Of a stretch of DNA of 37,185 bases, positions 7,486 to 15,077 are shown in pieces. This DNA is from Actinomycetes bacterium. Lineage in GTDB: Bacteria > Actinomycetota > Actinomycetes > Mycobacteriales > Mycobacteriaceae. Made by a program: the position numbers and the translations under genes. Position 1 is the stretch's first letter; every line of letters starts with the position of its first letter. The DNA is taken from positions 1 through 37,185 of the forward strand of contig JAEXZY010000119.1 of the NCBI GenBank assembly GCA_023404955.1, read 5' to 3'. The notes under the pieces are model-generated. The model saw nothing but the letters and a program-made list of their open reading frames with translations. It was not told where the DNA came from and searched no databases.

Positions 7486-8220
7486 TCACTCCTCGACATC
7501 GATTACGCGCTGCGGCGTCGCCGGTCGCGCCATGAATCGGGCACGCGGGCGGCGGCCGGGCAGCGGGATGCGGTCGGCGATGTTGCTCAGCGGGTTCACC
7601 ACCTGGCTCAACACGATCACCGCCTCACGCAGGGCCTCGATCGTCGGCTCGAGCGCCTCCAGGCCCGGGGTCAACCGGTTCAGGGTGTCCGCCACGGTCG
7701 CGAGCTGCTCCAGCGGGCCGTTGCGTGCGGTCAGTGTGTCCACGACGCCACCCTGGGCGAACAGGCGGTCGGCCACCCCGTCCTCGGCCAGTAGCCGGTC
7801 CACCAGACCGTCCTCGGCGAGCAGTTGATCAACGAGCCCGCCCGGCTCGATGGCACGCATCAGCCCGCTGTCCTCCTCGGTGAGCCGCTCGAGCGCGCCG
7901 CCGGGAGCGGTGAGCCGGTCCACGACGCCCCCGGGCCGCAGCAGGCGGTCCAGCGCACCATCGGGCGCCAGCGCCCGGCCCAACGGCTGGTCCTCGTCCA
8001 TCAGGCGCGCCAACCGGTTGGCGCGCTCCCCGGCATCCTGGACGCCGATCATCGCGGCGAAGGAGGTCGGGGGCTGACGGACGCCGCTGCCCGGCTCGCC
8101 GAGCGCCTTCCGCGCGATGCCCAGTCCTCCGCCGGCCATCCCGAGCCCGGCGTCGGCCACGGCCAGACCCACCCGGACCGGCGTCAACGCGAGATCGCTG
8201 AGAGATCTGCCGAGGTTCAT
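7486..8220 (-). CDS. Decapeptide-repeat protein (Rv0756c-like)
   Basis: A 244-residue protein of unknown function. The N-terminus (1-60) is Gly/Ala-rich and non-polar but lacks a clear signal peptide. Residues 75-174 are ten tandem 10-residue repeats of the type x-x-[DG]-G-[ALV]-[LV]-[DE]-[RQ]-L-[LT], for example AEDGLVDRLL and AEDGVADRLF. Residues 175-220 form an amphipathic helical stretch, and the end is basic. Length and position immediately upstream of and divergent from phoP match Rv0756c of M. tuberculosis (about 240 residues, conserved hypothetical). The 100-base gap to phoP contains the PhoP box, so it may be co-regulated with phoPR (inference). Confidence 0.75.
   Translation of the reverse strand: MNLGRSLSDLALTPVRVGLAVADAGLGMAGGGLGIARKALGEPGSGVRQPPTSFAAMIGVQDAGERANRLARLMDEDQPLGRALAPDGALDRLLRPGGVVDRLTAPGGALERLTEEDSGLMRAIEPGGLVDQLLAEDGLVDRLLAEDGVADRLFAQGGVVDTLTARNGPLEQLATVADTLNRLTPGLEALEPTIEALREAVIVLSQVVNPLSNIADRIPLPGRRPRARFMARPATPQRVIDVEE
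7699..7998 (-). repeat. Ten tandem 30-bp coding repeats (decapeptide array)
   Basis: Codons 75-174 of the Rv0756c-like gene encode ten in-register decapeptides. Eight keep the G-x-x-[DE]-x-L core clearly; the copies at 75-84 (DEDQPLGRAL) and 115-124 (EEDSGLMRAI) are degenerate. The periodicity is exact, with no insertions between copies. DNA identity between neighbouring copies is partial, so the array is old or selected at protein level. Confidence 0.75.
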
Positions 8221-8252
8221 CCGCTCAGTCTAGGAACAGCGCAACAATGAAC

Positions 8253-8270
8253 TCACAGGAACCACACAGC
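8253..8270 (+). promoter_or_regulatory. PhoP-type direct-repeat box
   Basis: TCACAGG-AACC-ACACAGC is two 7-base direct repeats with a 4-base spacer. The known mycobacterial PhoP box is TCACAGC-N4-TCACAGC; 12 of 14 half-site bases match. It lies 50-67 bases before the chosen phoP start and about 32 bases before the start of the divergent repeat-protein gene. This suggests phoP autoregulation and possible control of the divergent gene. Binding is inferred. Confidence 0.65.
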
Positions 8271-8320
8271 GAGCGCGCAGTAGTTTTCCAAGTCAGAGGT
8301 TGAAACTGAGGACCATGGCC

Positions 8321-9031
8321 ATGCCAGTGCAGGAAAACATCCCGGAAGCTCGCATTCTGGTGGTCGACGATGAGACCAACATCGTCGAGCTGCTGTCGGT
8401 GAGCTTGAAGTTCCAGGGCTTCGAGGTGCACACCGCGTCCAACGGCCCCGCCGCTCTCGACCTGGCCCGTGAGATGCGCCCTGACGCGATCATCCTGGAC
8501 GTGATGATGCCGGGCATGGACGGCTTCGGACTGCTGCGCCGTCTGCGCGCGGACGGCATCGACGCCCCTGCCCTGTTCCTGACCGCGCGGGACTCACTGC
8601 AGGACAAGATCGCCGGGCTGACCCTCGGCGGCGACGACTACGTGACCAAGCCGTTCAGCCTGGAAGAGGTGGTGGCCCGGCTGCGGGTGATCCTGCGGCG
8701 CGTGGGTGGCGGTGTGCAGGAGCCTCGCACCTCGCGGCTGAAGTTCGCCGACATCGAGCTCGACGAGGACACGCACGAAGTCTGGAAAGCCGGTGAGCCG
8801 GTCTCGCTGTCGCCCACCGAGTTCACGCTGCTCCGGTACTTCATCATCAACGCCGGCACCGTGCTGTCGAAGCCGAAGATCCTCGACCACGTGTGGCGCT
8901 ACGACTTCGGCGGCGACGTGAACGTCGTCGAGTCGTACGTGTCCTATCTGCGACGCAAGATCGACACAGGAGACAAGCGTCTGCTGCACACCCTGAGGGG
9001 TGTGGGGTATGTACTTCGCGAACCCCGGTGA
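8321..9031 (+). CDS. phoP: Response regulator PhoP
   Basis: OmpR-family response regulator of 236 residues from ATG 8321. The receiver domain has acidic DD at about 16-17, phospho-acceptor Asp60 (IILDVMMPG), Thr88 and Lys110 (DDYVTKPF). A winged-helix DNA-binding domain follows (SLSPTEFTLLRYF through YVSYLRRKIDTG and GVGYVLREPR). The sequence is nearly identical to M. tuberculosis PhoP over the core. PhoP controls cell-envelope lipids, pH response and virulence lipids in mycobacteria. Three in-frame starts exist (TTG 8300, ATG 8315, ATG 8321). GAGGA at 8308-8312 is 8 bases from 8321 but only 2 from 8315, which favours 8321. phoR follows 10 bases after the stop. Confidence 0.96.
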   Translation: MPVQENIPEARILVVDDETNIVELLSVSLKFQGFEVHTASNGPAALDLAREMRPDAIILDVMMPGMDGFGLLRRLRADGIDAPALFLTARDSLQDKIAGLTLGGDDYVTKPFSLEEVVARLRVILRRVGGGVQEPRTSRLKFADIELDEDTHEVWKAGEPVSLSPTEFTLLRYFIINAGTVLSKPKILDHVWRYDFGGDVNVVESYVSYLRRKIDTGDKRLLHTLRGVGYVLREPR

Positions 9032-9041
9032 CAATGGGGGT

Positions 9042-10502
9042 GTGCCCCAGATCAGGCGCGGGATTCCGCTTCGGGTAGGACTGGTCGCAGCCACGTTGCT
9101 GCTGGTCGGCTGTGGCTTGCTGGCGTCGGGCGTCGCGGTGACCACGATCATGCATCACACGCTGATCAACCGGGTCGACGACACGTTGCGTGACGCCTCC
9201 CGGGGCTGGGCGCAGGTGCCGCGGCAACTGCCCGCCGACCCGGAGGATCAGGGCCCGAATCCCGGCAGACCCCCGTCGGACTACTACGTGCGGGTCATCG
9301 AACCCGGCGGCACCGCCTGGGTGGCGGTCAACGATCGTGATGCCGAGCCCGCGCTGCCCGCGGACAACGACGTCGGACCCGAGCCGGTCACCGTCGGCAG
9401 CGTCGGCGACTCGACGGCGGAATGGCGCGCGATGACCGTGCCGGGGACCGGCGGCGAGCTCACCACCGTCGCGATCGACCTGACCGACGTGAAGTCGACG
9501 ACGCGCGCCCTGGTCGCCGCGCAGATGGGCATCGGTGTCGCCGTCCTGCTCGTGCTCGGCATCGTCGGGTACGCCGTCGTGCACCGAAGCCTGCGTCCAC
9601 TCTCGGAGGTCGAACAGACGGCCGCGGCCATCGCCGCGGGCCAGTTGGACCGCCGCGTTCCCGAGCGGGACCCCCGCACGGAGGTCGGTCGGCTCTCCCT
9701 GGCGCTCAACGGCATGCTCGCCCAGATCCAGCGCGCGCTGGCGTCCTCGGAGTCGTCGGCGGATCAGGCGCGCGAGTCCGAGGATCGGATGCGCCGGTTC
9801 ATCACCGACGCGAGCCACGAGCTGCGCACTCCGCTGACGACGATCCGCGGGTTCGCAGAGCTGTACCGCCAGGGCGCGGCCCGTGACGTCGAGATGCTGA
9901 TGGGCCGCATCGAGAGCGAATCGCGGCGGATGGGCCTGCTCGTGGAGGACCTGCTTCTGCTGGCTCGACTGGACGCACAGAGGCCACTGGAGCAGCGCCG
10001 CGTCGACCTGCTCGCGTTGGCGAGCGACGCCGTGCACGACGCTCAGTCCATCGCGCCGCGCCGGCCGATCCGGATGGAGGTGTTCGACGGACCGGGCACC
10101 CCGGAGGTGCTCGGCGACGAGGCGCGACTGCGTCAGGTGCTGTCCAATCTGGTGGCCAACGCGCTGCAGCACACCCCGGAAACAGCCGCGGTCACGGTGC
10201 GGGTCGGCACCGATGGGGACTCCGCGGTCCTGGAGGTTCGAGACGAAGGCCCGGGGATGAGCCATGAGGACGCCCAGCGGGTGTTCGAACGGTTCTACCG
10301 CGCCGACTCGTCGCGGGCGCGCGCGAGCGGAGGCACCGGCCTGGGGTTGTCGATCGTCGACTCGCTGGTGTACGCCCACGGGGGCACGGTCGGGGTGACC
10401 ACGGCACCGGGGCAGGGCTGCGCCTTCCGGGTGAGCCTGCCGCGCATCGCCGAGGCCTCCGAGGCGAAGGCGCCCGCCGAGGTCGACGTTCCGGTCAGCT
10501 GA
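9042..10502 (+). CDS. phoR: Sensor histidine kinase PhoR
   Basis: Membrane sensor kinase, 486 residues. TM1 is at about 12-33, followed by an extracytoplasmic sensor region at 34-158 and TM2 at about 160-181. A HAMP domain follows at about 182-235. The HisKA box FITDASHELRTPL carries the phospho-His at residue 259, the same number as in M. tuberculosis PhoR. The ATPase lobe has NLVANALQHT (N box), DEGPGM, the F box RVFERFYRAD and GGTGLGLSIV. I chose GTG 9042, preceded by a G-rich ribosome site and giving the usual family length. An in-frame GTG at 9000 would overlap the end of phoP by 32 bases. The 3' end overlaps the convergent HIT gene by 8 bases. Confidence 0.95.
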   Translation: MPQIRRGIPLRVGLVAATLLLVGCGLLASGVAVTTIMHHTLINRVDDTLRDASRGWAQVPRQLPADPEDQGPNPGRPPSDYYVRVIEPGGTAWVAVNDRDAEPALPADNDVGPEPVTVGSVGDSTAEWRAMTVPGTGGELTTVAIDLTDVKSTTRALVAAQMGIGVAVLLVLGIVGYAVVHRSLRPLSEVEQTAAAIAAGQLDRRVPERDPRTEVGRLSLALNGMLAQIQRALASSESSADQARESEDRMRRFITDASHELRTPLTTIRGFAELYRQGAARDVEMLMGRIESESRRMGLLVEDLLLLARLDAQRPLEQRRVDLLALASDAVHDAQSIAPRRPIRMEVFDGPGTPEVLGDEARLRQVLSNLVANALQHTPETAAVTVRVGTDGDSAVLEVRDEGPGMSHEDAQRVFERFYRADSSRARASGGTGLGLSIVDSLVYAHGGTVGVTTAPGQGCAFRVSLPRIAEASEAKAPAEVDVPVS

Positions 10503-10899
10503 GCTCGGCCAGCGCCGCCTTGATGCGGCGTTGCGCCTCGTCGAGCGACTCCGGCGACGGATCGTTGTCGACGTTCGCGAACCCGAAGTCGGCCAGGTCG
10601 CGTGCCGGGAACACGTGCACGTGCAGATGCGGCACTTCCAGACCGGCGATGATGACACCGGAACGCTCGGTGTCGAACGCCTTGCACACCGCCCTGCCGA
10701 TCAGCTGGCAGACCTCCATCACACGGGCGAAGTCAGCGGTGTCGATGTCCTGCCAGTTGTCGATCTCGGCGCGCGGCACCACCAGCGTGTGCCCCTGCGT
10801 CATGGGCTGAATGGTCAGGAACGCCACCACGTCGTCGTCTTCGTAGACGAATCGGCCCGGCAGCTCGCCGTTGATGATCTTGGTGAAGACGGTCGCCAT
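10495..10899 (-). CDS. HIT family hydrolase
   Basis: A 134-residue histidine-triad protein with HLHVHV at residues 91-96 as the nucleotide-binding/catalytic triad and the usual KIINGELPGRFVYED start. HIT proteins hydrolyse or transfer nucleotides from phosphoramidate or dinucleoside polyphosphate substrates; the exact substrate is unknown. It occupies the position of Rv0759c, convergent with phoR. ATG 10899 was chosen because the N-terminal MATVFTKII matches the family. Earlier in-frame starts at 10911 and 10929 would put the gene against or over the divergent ligase start. Only 28 bases separate it from that ligase gene, so the promoters must be compact or leaderless. Confidence 0.92.
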   Translation of the reverse strand: MATVFTKIINGELPGRFVYEDDDVVAFLTIQPMTQGHTLVVPRAEIDNWQDIDTADFARVMEVCQLIGRAVCKAFDTERSGVIIAGLEVPHLHVHVFPARDLADFGFANVDNDPSPESLDEAQRRIKAALAELS

Positions 10900-10927
10900 G
10901 GCACCGAGCATTCCATAGCCTGGCTCC

Positions 10928-12589
10928 ATGCTGGGTTTGATGCAGGACCGACCATTGCTGATCTCGTCACTGATCGACTACGCCGCGGCGTTTCACGGGG
11001 ACGCGGAGATCGTGTCGCATGTGCCTGAGGGCCCCAAGGGCACTCTGCGCCGGTCTTCGTGGCGCGAGGTCGGCGAGGTGTCCAAGCAGGTCGCCAACGC
11101 GCTGGCCGAGTGGGGCGTGGAAGCGGGCGACCGCGTCGCCACGCTGGCGTGGAACAGCGACCGTCATCTGGCCCTGTACTTCGGTGTCTCGGGCACCGGC
11201 GCGGTGATGCACACGGTGAACCCGCGGTTGTTCCGCGAGCAGATCGTCTACATCATCAACCATGCCGAGGACCGAATCCTGTTCTTCGACATCACGTTTG
11301 CTTCGCTCGTCGGCGAGCTCGCGCCCGAGTTGACCACGGTGACGACCTACGTCGCGATGACCGATCGCGAGCACATGCCCCAGGTGCCCGGTGTACCGGA
11401 GGGCGCACTGCTGTGCTGGGACGACGTGATCGGACGCCAGTCCACGCACTTCGACTGGCCGGAGTTCGACGAGCGCAGCGCATCGTCGCTCTGCTACACC
11501 TCGGGCACCACCGGCAATCCGAAAGGTGTTCTGTACTCACATCGTTCGACGATGCTGCACACCCTGATGGCTGCGGCGCGCGATGCCAACGACGTGCACA
11601 GCGGTTCGGTGATCCTGCTCGTCGTGCCGATGTTCCACGCCAACGCCTGGGGCACCCCCTACACCGCGGCGATGGTGGGTGCCAAGTTGGTGCTGCCGGG
11701 CCCGCACCTCGATGGCGAATCGGTGTATCAGCTGATGAAAGCCGAAGGGGTCAACCAATCACAGGGCGTCCCGACGGTGTGGATGATGCTGTTCTCCTAT
11801 CTCGACGACCATCCGGAGATCGATCCGCACGAGCTGGGGTTGCGCATCGCGGGCACGGGTGGGGCGGCCCTGCCGCTGTCCATGATCGAGCGCTTCGACC
11901 GGGACTTCGGCGCGCAGGCGATGCAGGGCTGGGGCATGACCGAGACGTCGCCGCTGTGTGTGATCGGCCGGCTGCTGCCCAAACACGAGGGGCTCTCCCC
12001 AGCCGAGAAGAACCAGATCATGCTCAAGCAGGGACGCGGGATCTGCGGGGTGGAGTTGAAGATCGTCGACGACGACGGCAACCGGTTGCCGTGGGACGGC
12101 AAGGCTTTCGGCGAGGTGTGGCTGCGCGGACCGTGGATCGCGAGCGGCTACTACCGGGGTGAGGGCGGCGAGAAGCTCGACGCGGAAGGGTTCTTCCCTA
12201 CCGGCGACGTGGCGACGATCGACCCCGACGGCTATTTGCAGCTGGTCGATCGGGCCAAGGACGTGATCAAATCCGGCGGCGAGTGGGTCAGTTCGATCGA
12301 CCTGGAGAACGCTGCGCTCGGCCATCCGGCGGTCGCCGAGGCCGCGGTCATCGGGGTACCGCACCCGAAGTGGCAGGAGCGGCCGCTGCTGGTGGTGGTG
12401 CTGCGCAACGGGCACAGCGCGACGCGCGAGGACATCCTCGAATATCTGGCGGGCGAGGTCGCCAAATGGTGGTTGCCCGACGACGTGGTATTCGTCGACG
12501 AGCTGCCGCACACCGCGACCGGCAAAATCCTCAAACTCGAGCTGCGCAAGCAGTATCGCGACCACGAACTGCCCGGCGTCAGCTCCTGA
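10928..12589 (+). CDS. Fatty-acyl-CoA ligase (ANL superfamily, FadD type)
   Basis: A 553-residue adenylate-forming ligase that activates a carboxylic acid as its AMP ester and then forms the CoA thioester. Motifs are the P-loop TSGTTGNPKG at 191-200, QGWGMTETSP, the hinge region GDVATIDPDGYLQLVDRAKD, and a C-terminal catalytic Lys in TATGKILK at about 530. It resembles AlkK/medium-chain FadD proteins. No such gene lies at this point in M. tuberculosis (phoR-Rv0759c-Rv0760c), so it is an addition in this lineage. Next to P450, ADH and aldehyde dehydrogenase genes it could perform the final CoA activation of an oxidised chain (inference). An alternative ATG lies at 10940. Its end overlaps the convergent SDR by 11 bases. 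Confidence 0.9.
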   Translation: MLGLMQDRPLLISSLIDYAAAFHGDAEIVSHVPEGPKGTLRRSSWREVGEVSKQVANALAEWGVEAGDRVATLAWNSDRHLALYFGVSGTGAVMHTVNPRLFREQIVYIINHAEDRILFFDITFASLVGELAPELTTVTTYVAMTDREHMPQVPGVPEGALLCWDDVIGRQSTHFDWPEFDERSASSLCYTSGTTGNPKGVLYSHRSTMLHTLMAAARDANDVHSGSVILLVVPMFHANAWGTPYTAAMVGAKLVLPGPHLDGESVYQLMKAEGVNQSQGVPTVWMMLFSYLDDHPEIDPHELGLRIAGTGGAALPLSMIERFDRDFGAQAMQGWGMTETSPLCVIGRLLPKHEGLSPAEKNQIMLKQGRGICGVELKIVDDDGNRLPWDGKAFGEVWLRGPWIASGYYRGEGGEKLDAEGFFPTGDVATIDPDGYLQLVDRAKDVIKSGGEWVSSIDLENAALGHPAVAEAAVIGVPHPKWQERPLLVVVLRNGHSATREDILEYLAGEVAKWWLPDDVVFVDELPHTATGKILKLELRKQYRDHELPGVSS

Positions 12590-13445
12590 TCTGCTCCGAG
12601 ACTTTCTCCGAGATCTCCGCGACCGTCCACGGCGGCGCGTCGTGGTGGTCGCGGTAGGCCAGGATCTCCGGCGAGGGCCGCCCGAAACGCCCGACGAAAC
12701 CGCCTGCGGCGATGAAGATCTGGCCCGTGACGTCGGCGGCGCGGTCACTGACCAGATAGGCGTAGGTCGACGCGGCGTACTCCGGCGGCGCAGCATCCAG
12801 CGCGCCGGCCATGCTGCCGTCGTCGAGCAGTCCACGCCGGTTCAACTCGGTGATGTGAGCCTCGTAGTCGGGTCCGCTGGACAGACGCGTCCTGGCTCCT
12901 GGGCACACCACGTTGGCGCGCACCCCGTGTTCGTCCAGTTCCGCGGCGATCGCCAGCGTCAGCCCGTTCACCGCGCCCTTGCCTGCCGGGTAACCGGTGC
13001 CCCCGTAGTCGCCGAGAAACGCGAACGATCCGGTGTCGACGATCGCCCCGGAACGCTGCTGGGCCATCAACGGCGCAGCGGCCCTGCAGGTTTGGAACAC
13101 GGTGCCCAGGTGGGCGTCGATGAGCTGTTGGAACTGCGCGGCGGTGACGGTGAGGATCGACGAGCCGGCCGGTTCGGCCGTACCCGCGCAGTTGACCAGG
13201 ATGTCGATGCGGCCGAATTCCCGCACGCATTCGCCGATCAACGCGTCGGCGATCGCAGGATCCGCCGGGGAACCCGCCACCCCGACGGCGCCGGGGATGC
13301 TGCGTGCGGCGTCGTCGACGGCGCCGGGATCCCGGCCGTTGACGACGACACCGGCACCCAGCTCGGCCAGCAGTGCGGAGACGGCCCGCCCGATCCCGCG
13401 GGTGCCGCCGACGACGACGGCGGCGCGGCCGGACAGCTCGCTAAT
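12579..13445 (-). CDS. SDR family oxidoreductase with a non-canonical start
   Basis: A short-chain dehydrogenase of about 288 residues. The cofactor motif GGTRGIG is at 13-19, NCAG near 85-88, Ser140, and Tyr152 with Lys156 (YPAGK). The C-terminus has GQIFIAAGGF, an altered form of the usual NVDGG end. The frame is closed by a TGA at 13470-13472 and has no ATG, GTG or TTG until GTG 13280, which would delete the Rossmann loop. The start must therefore be ATT 13445 (its T is shared with the TAG of the upstream gene, ATTAG) or CTG 13436, unless the sequence has an error. It is the last gene of the adhB-KSI-SDR group. Confidence 0.8.
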   Translation of the reverse strand: MSELSGRAAVVVGGTRGIGRAVSALLAELGAGVVVNGRDPGAVDDAARSIPGAVGVAGSPADPAIADALIGECVREFGRIDILVNCAGTAEPAGSSILTVTAAQFQQLIDAHLGTVFQTCRAAAPLMAQQRSGAIVDTGSFAFLGDYGGTGYPAGKGAVNGLTLAIAAELDEHGVRANVVCPGARTRLSSGPDYEAHITELNRRGLLDDGSMAGALDAAPPEYAASTYAYLVSDRAADVTGQIFIAAGGFVGRFGRPSPEILAYRDHHDAPPWTVAEISEKVSEQIRS

Positions 13446-13869
13446 CCGTGGTTCCCGCTTCGGTGAACGTCATCGCGTCCATGTTCCAGTAACCGCGCAG
13501 ATTGGTGATCAGCCCGGCGTCGTCGACCCGGTAGGTGAACACGCCGCGCACCGTCGCGACGAAGCCGTTCGGGAACGTGGTCTCCAGCACCAGGATGTAG
13601 GCGATCTCGTGAGCACTGCTGGACGGGAATGTCTCTTCGCACGTGATACGCAGCCTGTTGGGTCCGATGTTCGTGTCGAAGAAAGCTTTCACCGCGTCCT
13701 TGCCGCGGACCCCGGTGCCGTCGGGGTTGGTGACGGCTTCCCCGATCGGGTCTTCGATCACGATGTCGTCGGACATCAGTGCCAGCCAGCCCTCGCGGTC
13801 ACCGCTCTGCACGCATCGCCACGACGCCTGGGACGCCGCGACCACCGGTGCCAGCGCTGCCTCGGTCAT
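13441..13869 (-). CDS. SnoaL/ketosteroid-isomerase-like protein (Rv0760c-like)
   Basis: A 142-residue single-domain NTF2/SnoaL-fold protein starting MTEAALAPVVAASQASWRCV. It has a DREGWLALMSDDIVIEDPIG segment typical of the first helices of ketosteroid-isomerase-like folds and an LRGYWNMDAM end. Position and length match Rv0760c, whose structure has the ketosteroid isomerase fold and binds steroids. Isomerase activity here is inferred from fold only. It lies 6 bases after adhB and overlaps the downstream SDR at ATTAG, so adhB, this gene and the SDR should share one transcript. Confidence 0.85.
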   Translation of the reverse strand: MTEAALAPVVAASQASWRCVQSGDREGWLALMSDDIVIEDPIGEAVTNPDGTGVRGKDAVKAFFDTNIGPNRLRITCEETFPSSSAHEIAYILVLETTFPNGFVATVRGVFTYRVDDAGLITNLRGYWNMDAMTFTEAGTTD

Positions 13870-13875
13870 CGCGGC

Positions 13876-15009
13876 CTACCGGTCGGCGTCGGTGTAGCGG
13901 ATCACGCCGCGGATGTTCCGGCCCTCGAGCATGTCCCGGTAACCGTCGTTGATCTGCTCGAGCTTGTACTGGCGGGTCACCATGTCGTCGAGGTTCAGCC
14001 GGCCCGACTTGTACATCGACAGCAGCTGCGGGATGTCGAAGTGCGGGTTGCCGCCGCCGAAGATGGTGCCCTGCAGGTTCTTCTGCAGCAGCGTGAGCAT
14101 CGACAGGTTCAGCGTGACGTCCGAGCTGGCCATGTTGGCGACCGCGGTGACGACGCAGGTGCCGCCCTTGGCGGTGATGTTGAGGTAGTTGTCGATCTCC
14201 TCGCCCTTGAGCTCGCCGGTGGTGATGATCGTCTTCGACGCCATCCGTCCCTGCGTGGTCTCGGCGACGCCCATCATCGCGGCGCCGATGTCGGGGTAGG
14301 CGTGCGTGGCGCCGAACTTGAGAGCCTGGTCGCGCTTCCACTCGACCGGATCGATCGCGAAGATGTTGCGGGCGCCGGCGTTCAGCGCGCCCTGCAGCGC
14401 GCCCATGCCCACGCCGCCGATACCGGCGATCACCACGTCGTCACCGGGGCGCACGTTCGCGCTGCGCACCGCCGAGCCGTAGCCGGTGGTGACGCCGCAG
14501 CCGACCAGGCAGGCCACCTCGAACGGGATCGACGGGTCGATCTTCACCACGGAGCTCTTGTGCACCACCATGTACGGGCTGAACGTGCCCAGCAGCGTCA
14601 TCGGGATGACGGGCGTGCCGTCCTTGACCGCGTGGATGCGGTGGGTGTTGTCCGAGACCGCGGTGCCCTGCAGCAGCAATGCACCCAGGTCGCAGAGGTT
14701 GCGCATCCCCGCCTGACACGAGGGACAGGAACCGCAGGACGGGATGAAGGACAGCACCACGTGGTCGCCCGGCTCGAGACCCTCGACGCCCGGTCCGACC
14801 TCGGTGACGATGCCGGCGCCCTCGTGTCCGCCGAGCACCGGGAAGCCCGCCATCGGGATGTCACCGGTGACCAGGTGATGGTCCGAGTGGCACATGCCCG
14901 AGGCTTCCATCTGGATCTTGACCTCGTCCTTGACGGGGTCGCCGATCTCGATCTCCTCGATCGACCAGGGTTGGTTGAACTCCCAGATCAGGGCACCTTT
15001 GGTCTTCAT
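13876..15009 (-). CDS. adhB: Zinc alcohol dehydrogenase, NDMA-dependent (mycofactocin-type) family
   Basis: A 377-residue medium-chain dehydrogenase. Catalytic zinc ligands are Cys40 (SGMCHSD) and His62 (GGHE). The structural zinc site is Cys92, 95, 98 and 106. The cofactor loop reads AGIGGVGMGALQ. The sequence is close to M. tuberculosis AdhB (Rv0761c). It belongs to the Rxyl_3153-like NDMA-dependent alcohol dehydrogenases, which keep NAD tightly bound and are thought to pass electrons to mycofactocin. It would oxidise an alcohol, possibly one made by the nearby P450s. Start is ATG 15009 with an AGGAG just upstream; an in-frame GTG at 15039 is less likely. Two palindromes lie in its 92-base upstream gap. 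Confidence 0.9.
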   Translation of the reverse strand: MKTKGALIWEFNQPWSIEEIEIGDPVKDEVKIQMEASGMCHSDHHLVTGDIPMAGFPVLGGHEGAGIVTEVGPGVEGLEPGDHVVLSFIPSCGSCPSCQAGMRNLCDLGALLLQGTAVSDNTHRIHAVKDGTPVIPMTLLGTFSPYMVVHKSSVVKIDPSIPFEVACLVGCGVTTGYGSAVRSANVRPGDDVVIAGIGGVGMGALQGALNAGARNIFAIDPVEWKRDQALKFGATHAYPDIGAAMMGVAETTQGRMASKTIITTGELKGEEIDNYLNITAKGGTCVVTAVANMASSDVTLNLSMLTLLQKNLQGTIFGGGNPHFDIPQLLSMYKSGRLNLDDMVTRQYKLEQINDGYRDMLEGRNIRGVIRYTDADR

Positions 15010-15043
15010 ATCTCCTGCTTTCGACGAGTGCTCGCACATCCAG

Positions 15044-15058
15044 ACTAGAGGCTCTAGT
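15044..15058. promoter_or_regulatory. 15-bp palindrome in the adhB promoter
   Basis: ACTAGAG-G-CTCTAGT is a perfect 7-1-7 inverted repeat 35 bases before the adhB start. On the minus strand it includes TAGTCT, a possible -10 hexamer. A dimeric repressor or activator site is the simplest reading. No factor is identified. Confidence 0.5.
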
Positions 15059-15077
15059 TAGCCACATCACACCCTCC

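Noticed and set aside
8847..10658. 603-residue open frame on the minus strand
   Set aside because: Antisense to phoR, with low-information Arg/Gly/His-rich translation and no start context.
13033..15048. 671-residue open frame on the plus strand
   Set aside because: It is antisense to adhB, the KSI-like gene and an SDR, all with clear family motifs. Its translation is His/Val/Asp/Arg-rich, as expected for a shadow frame in high-GC DNA.
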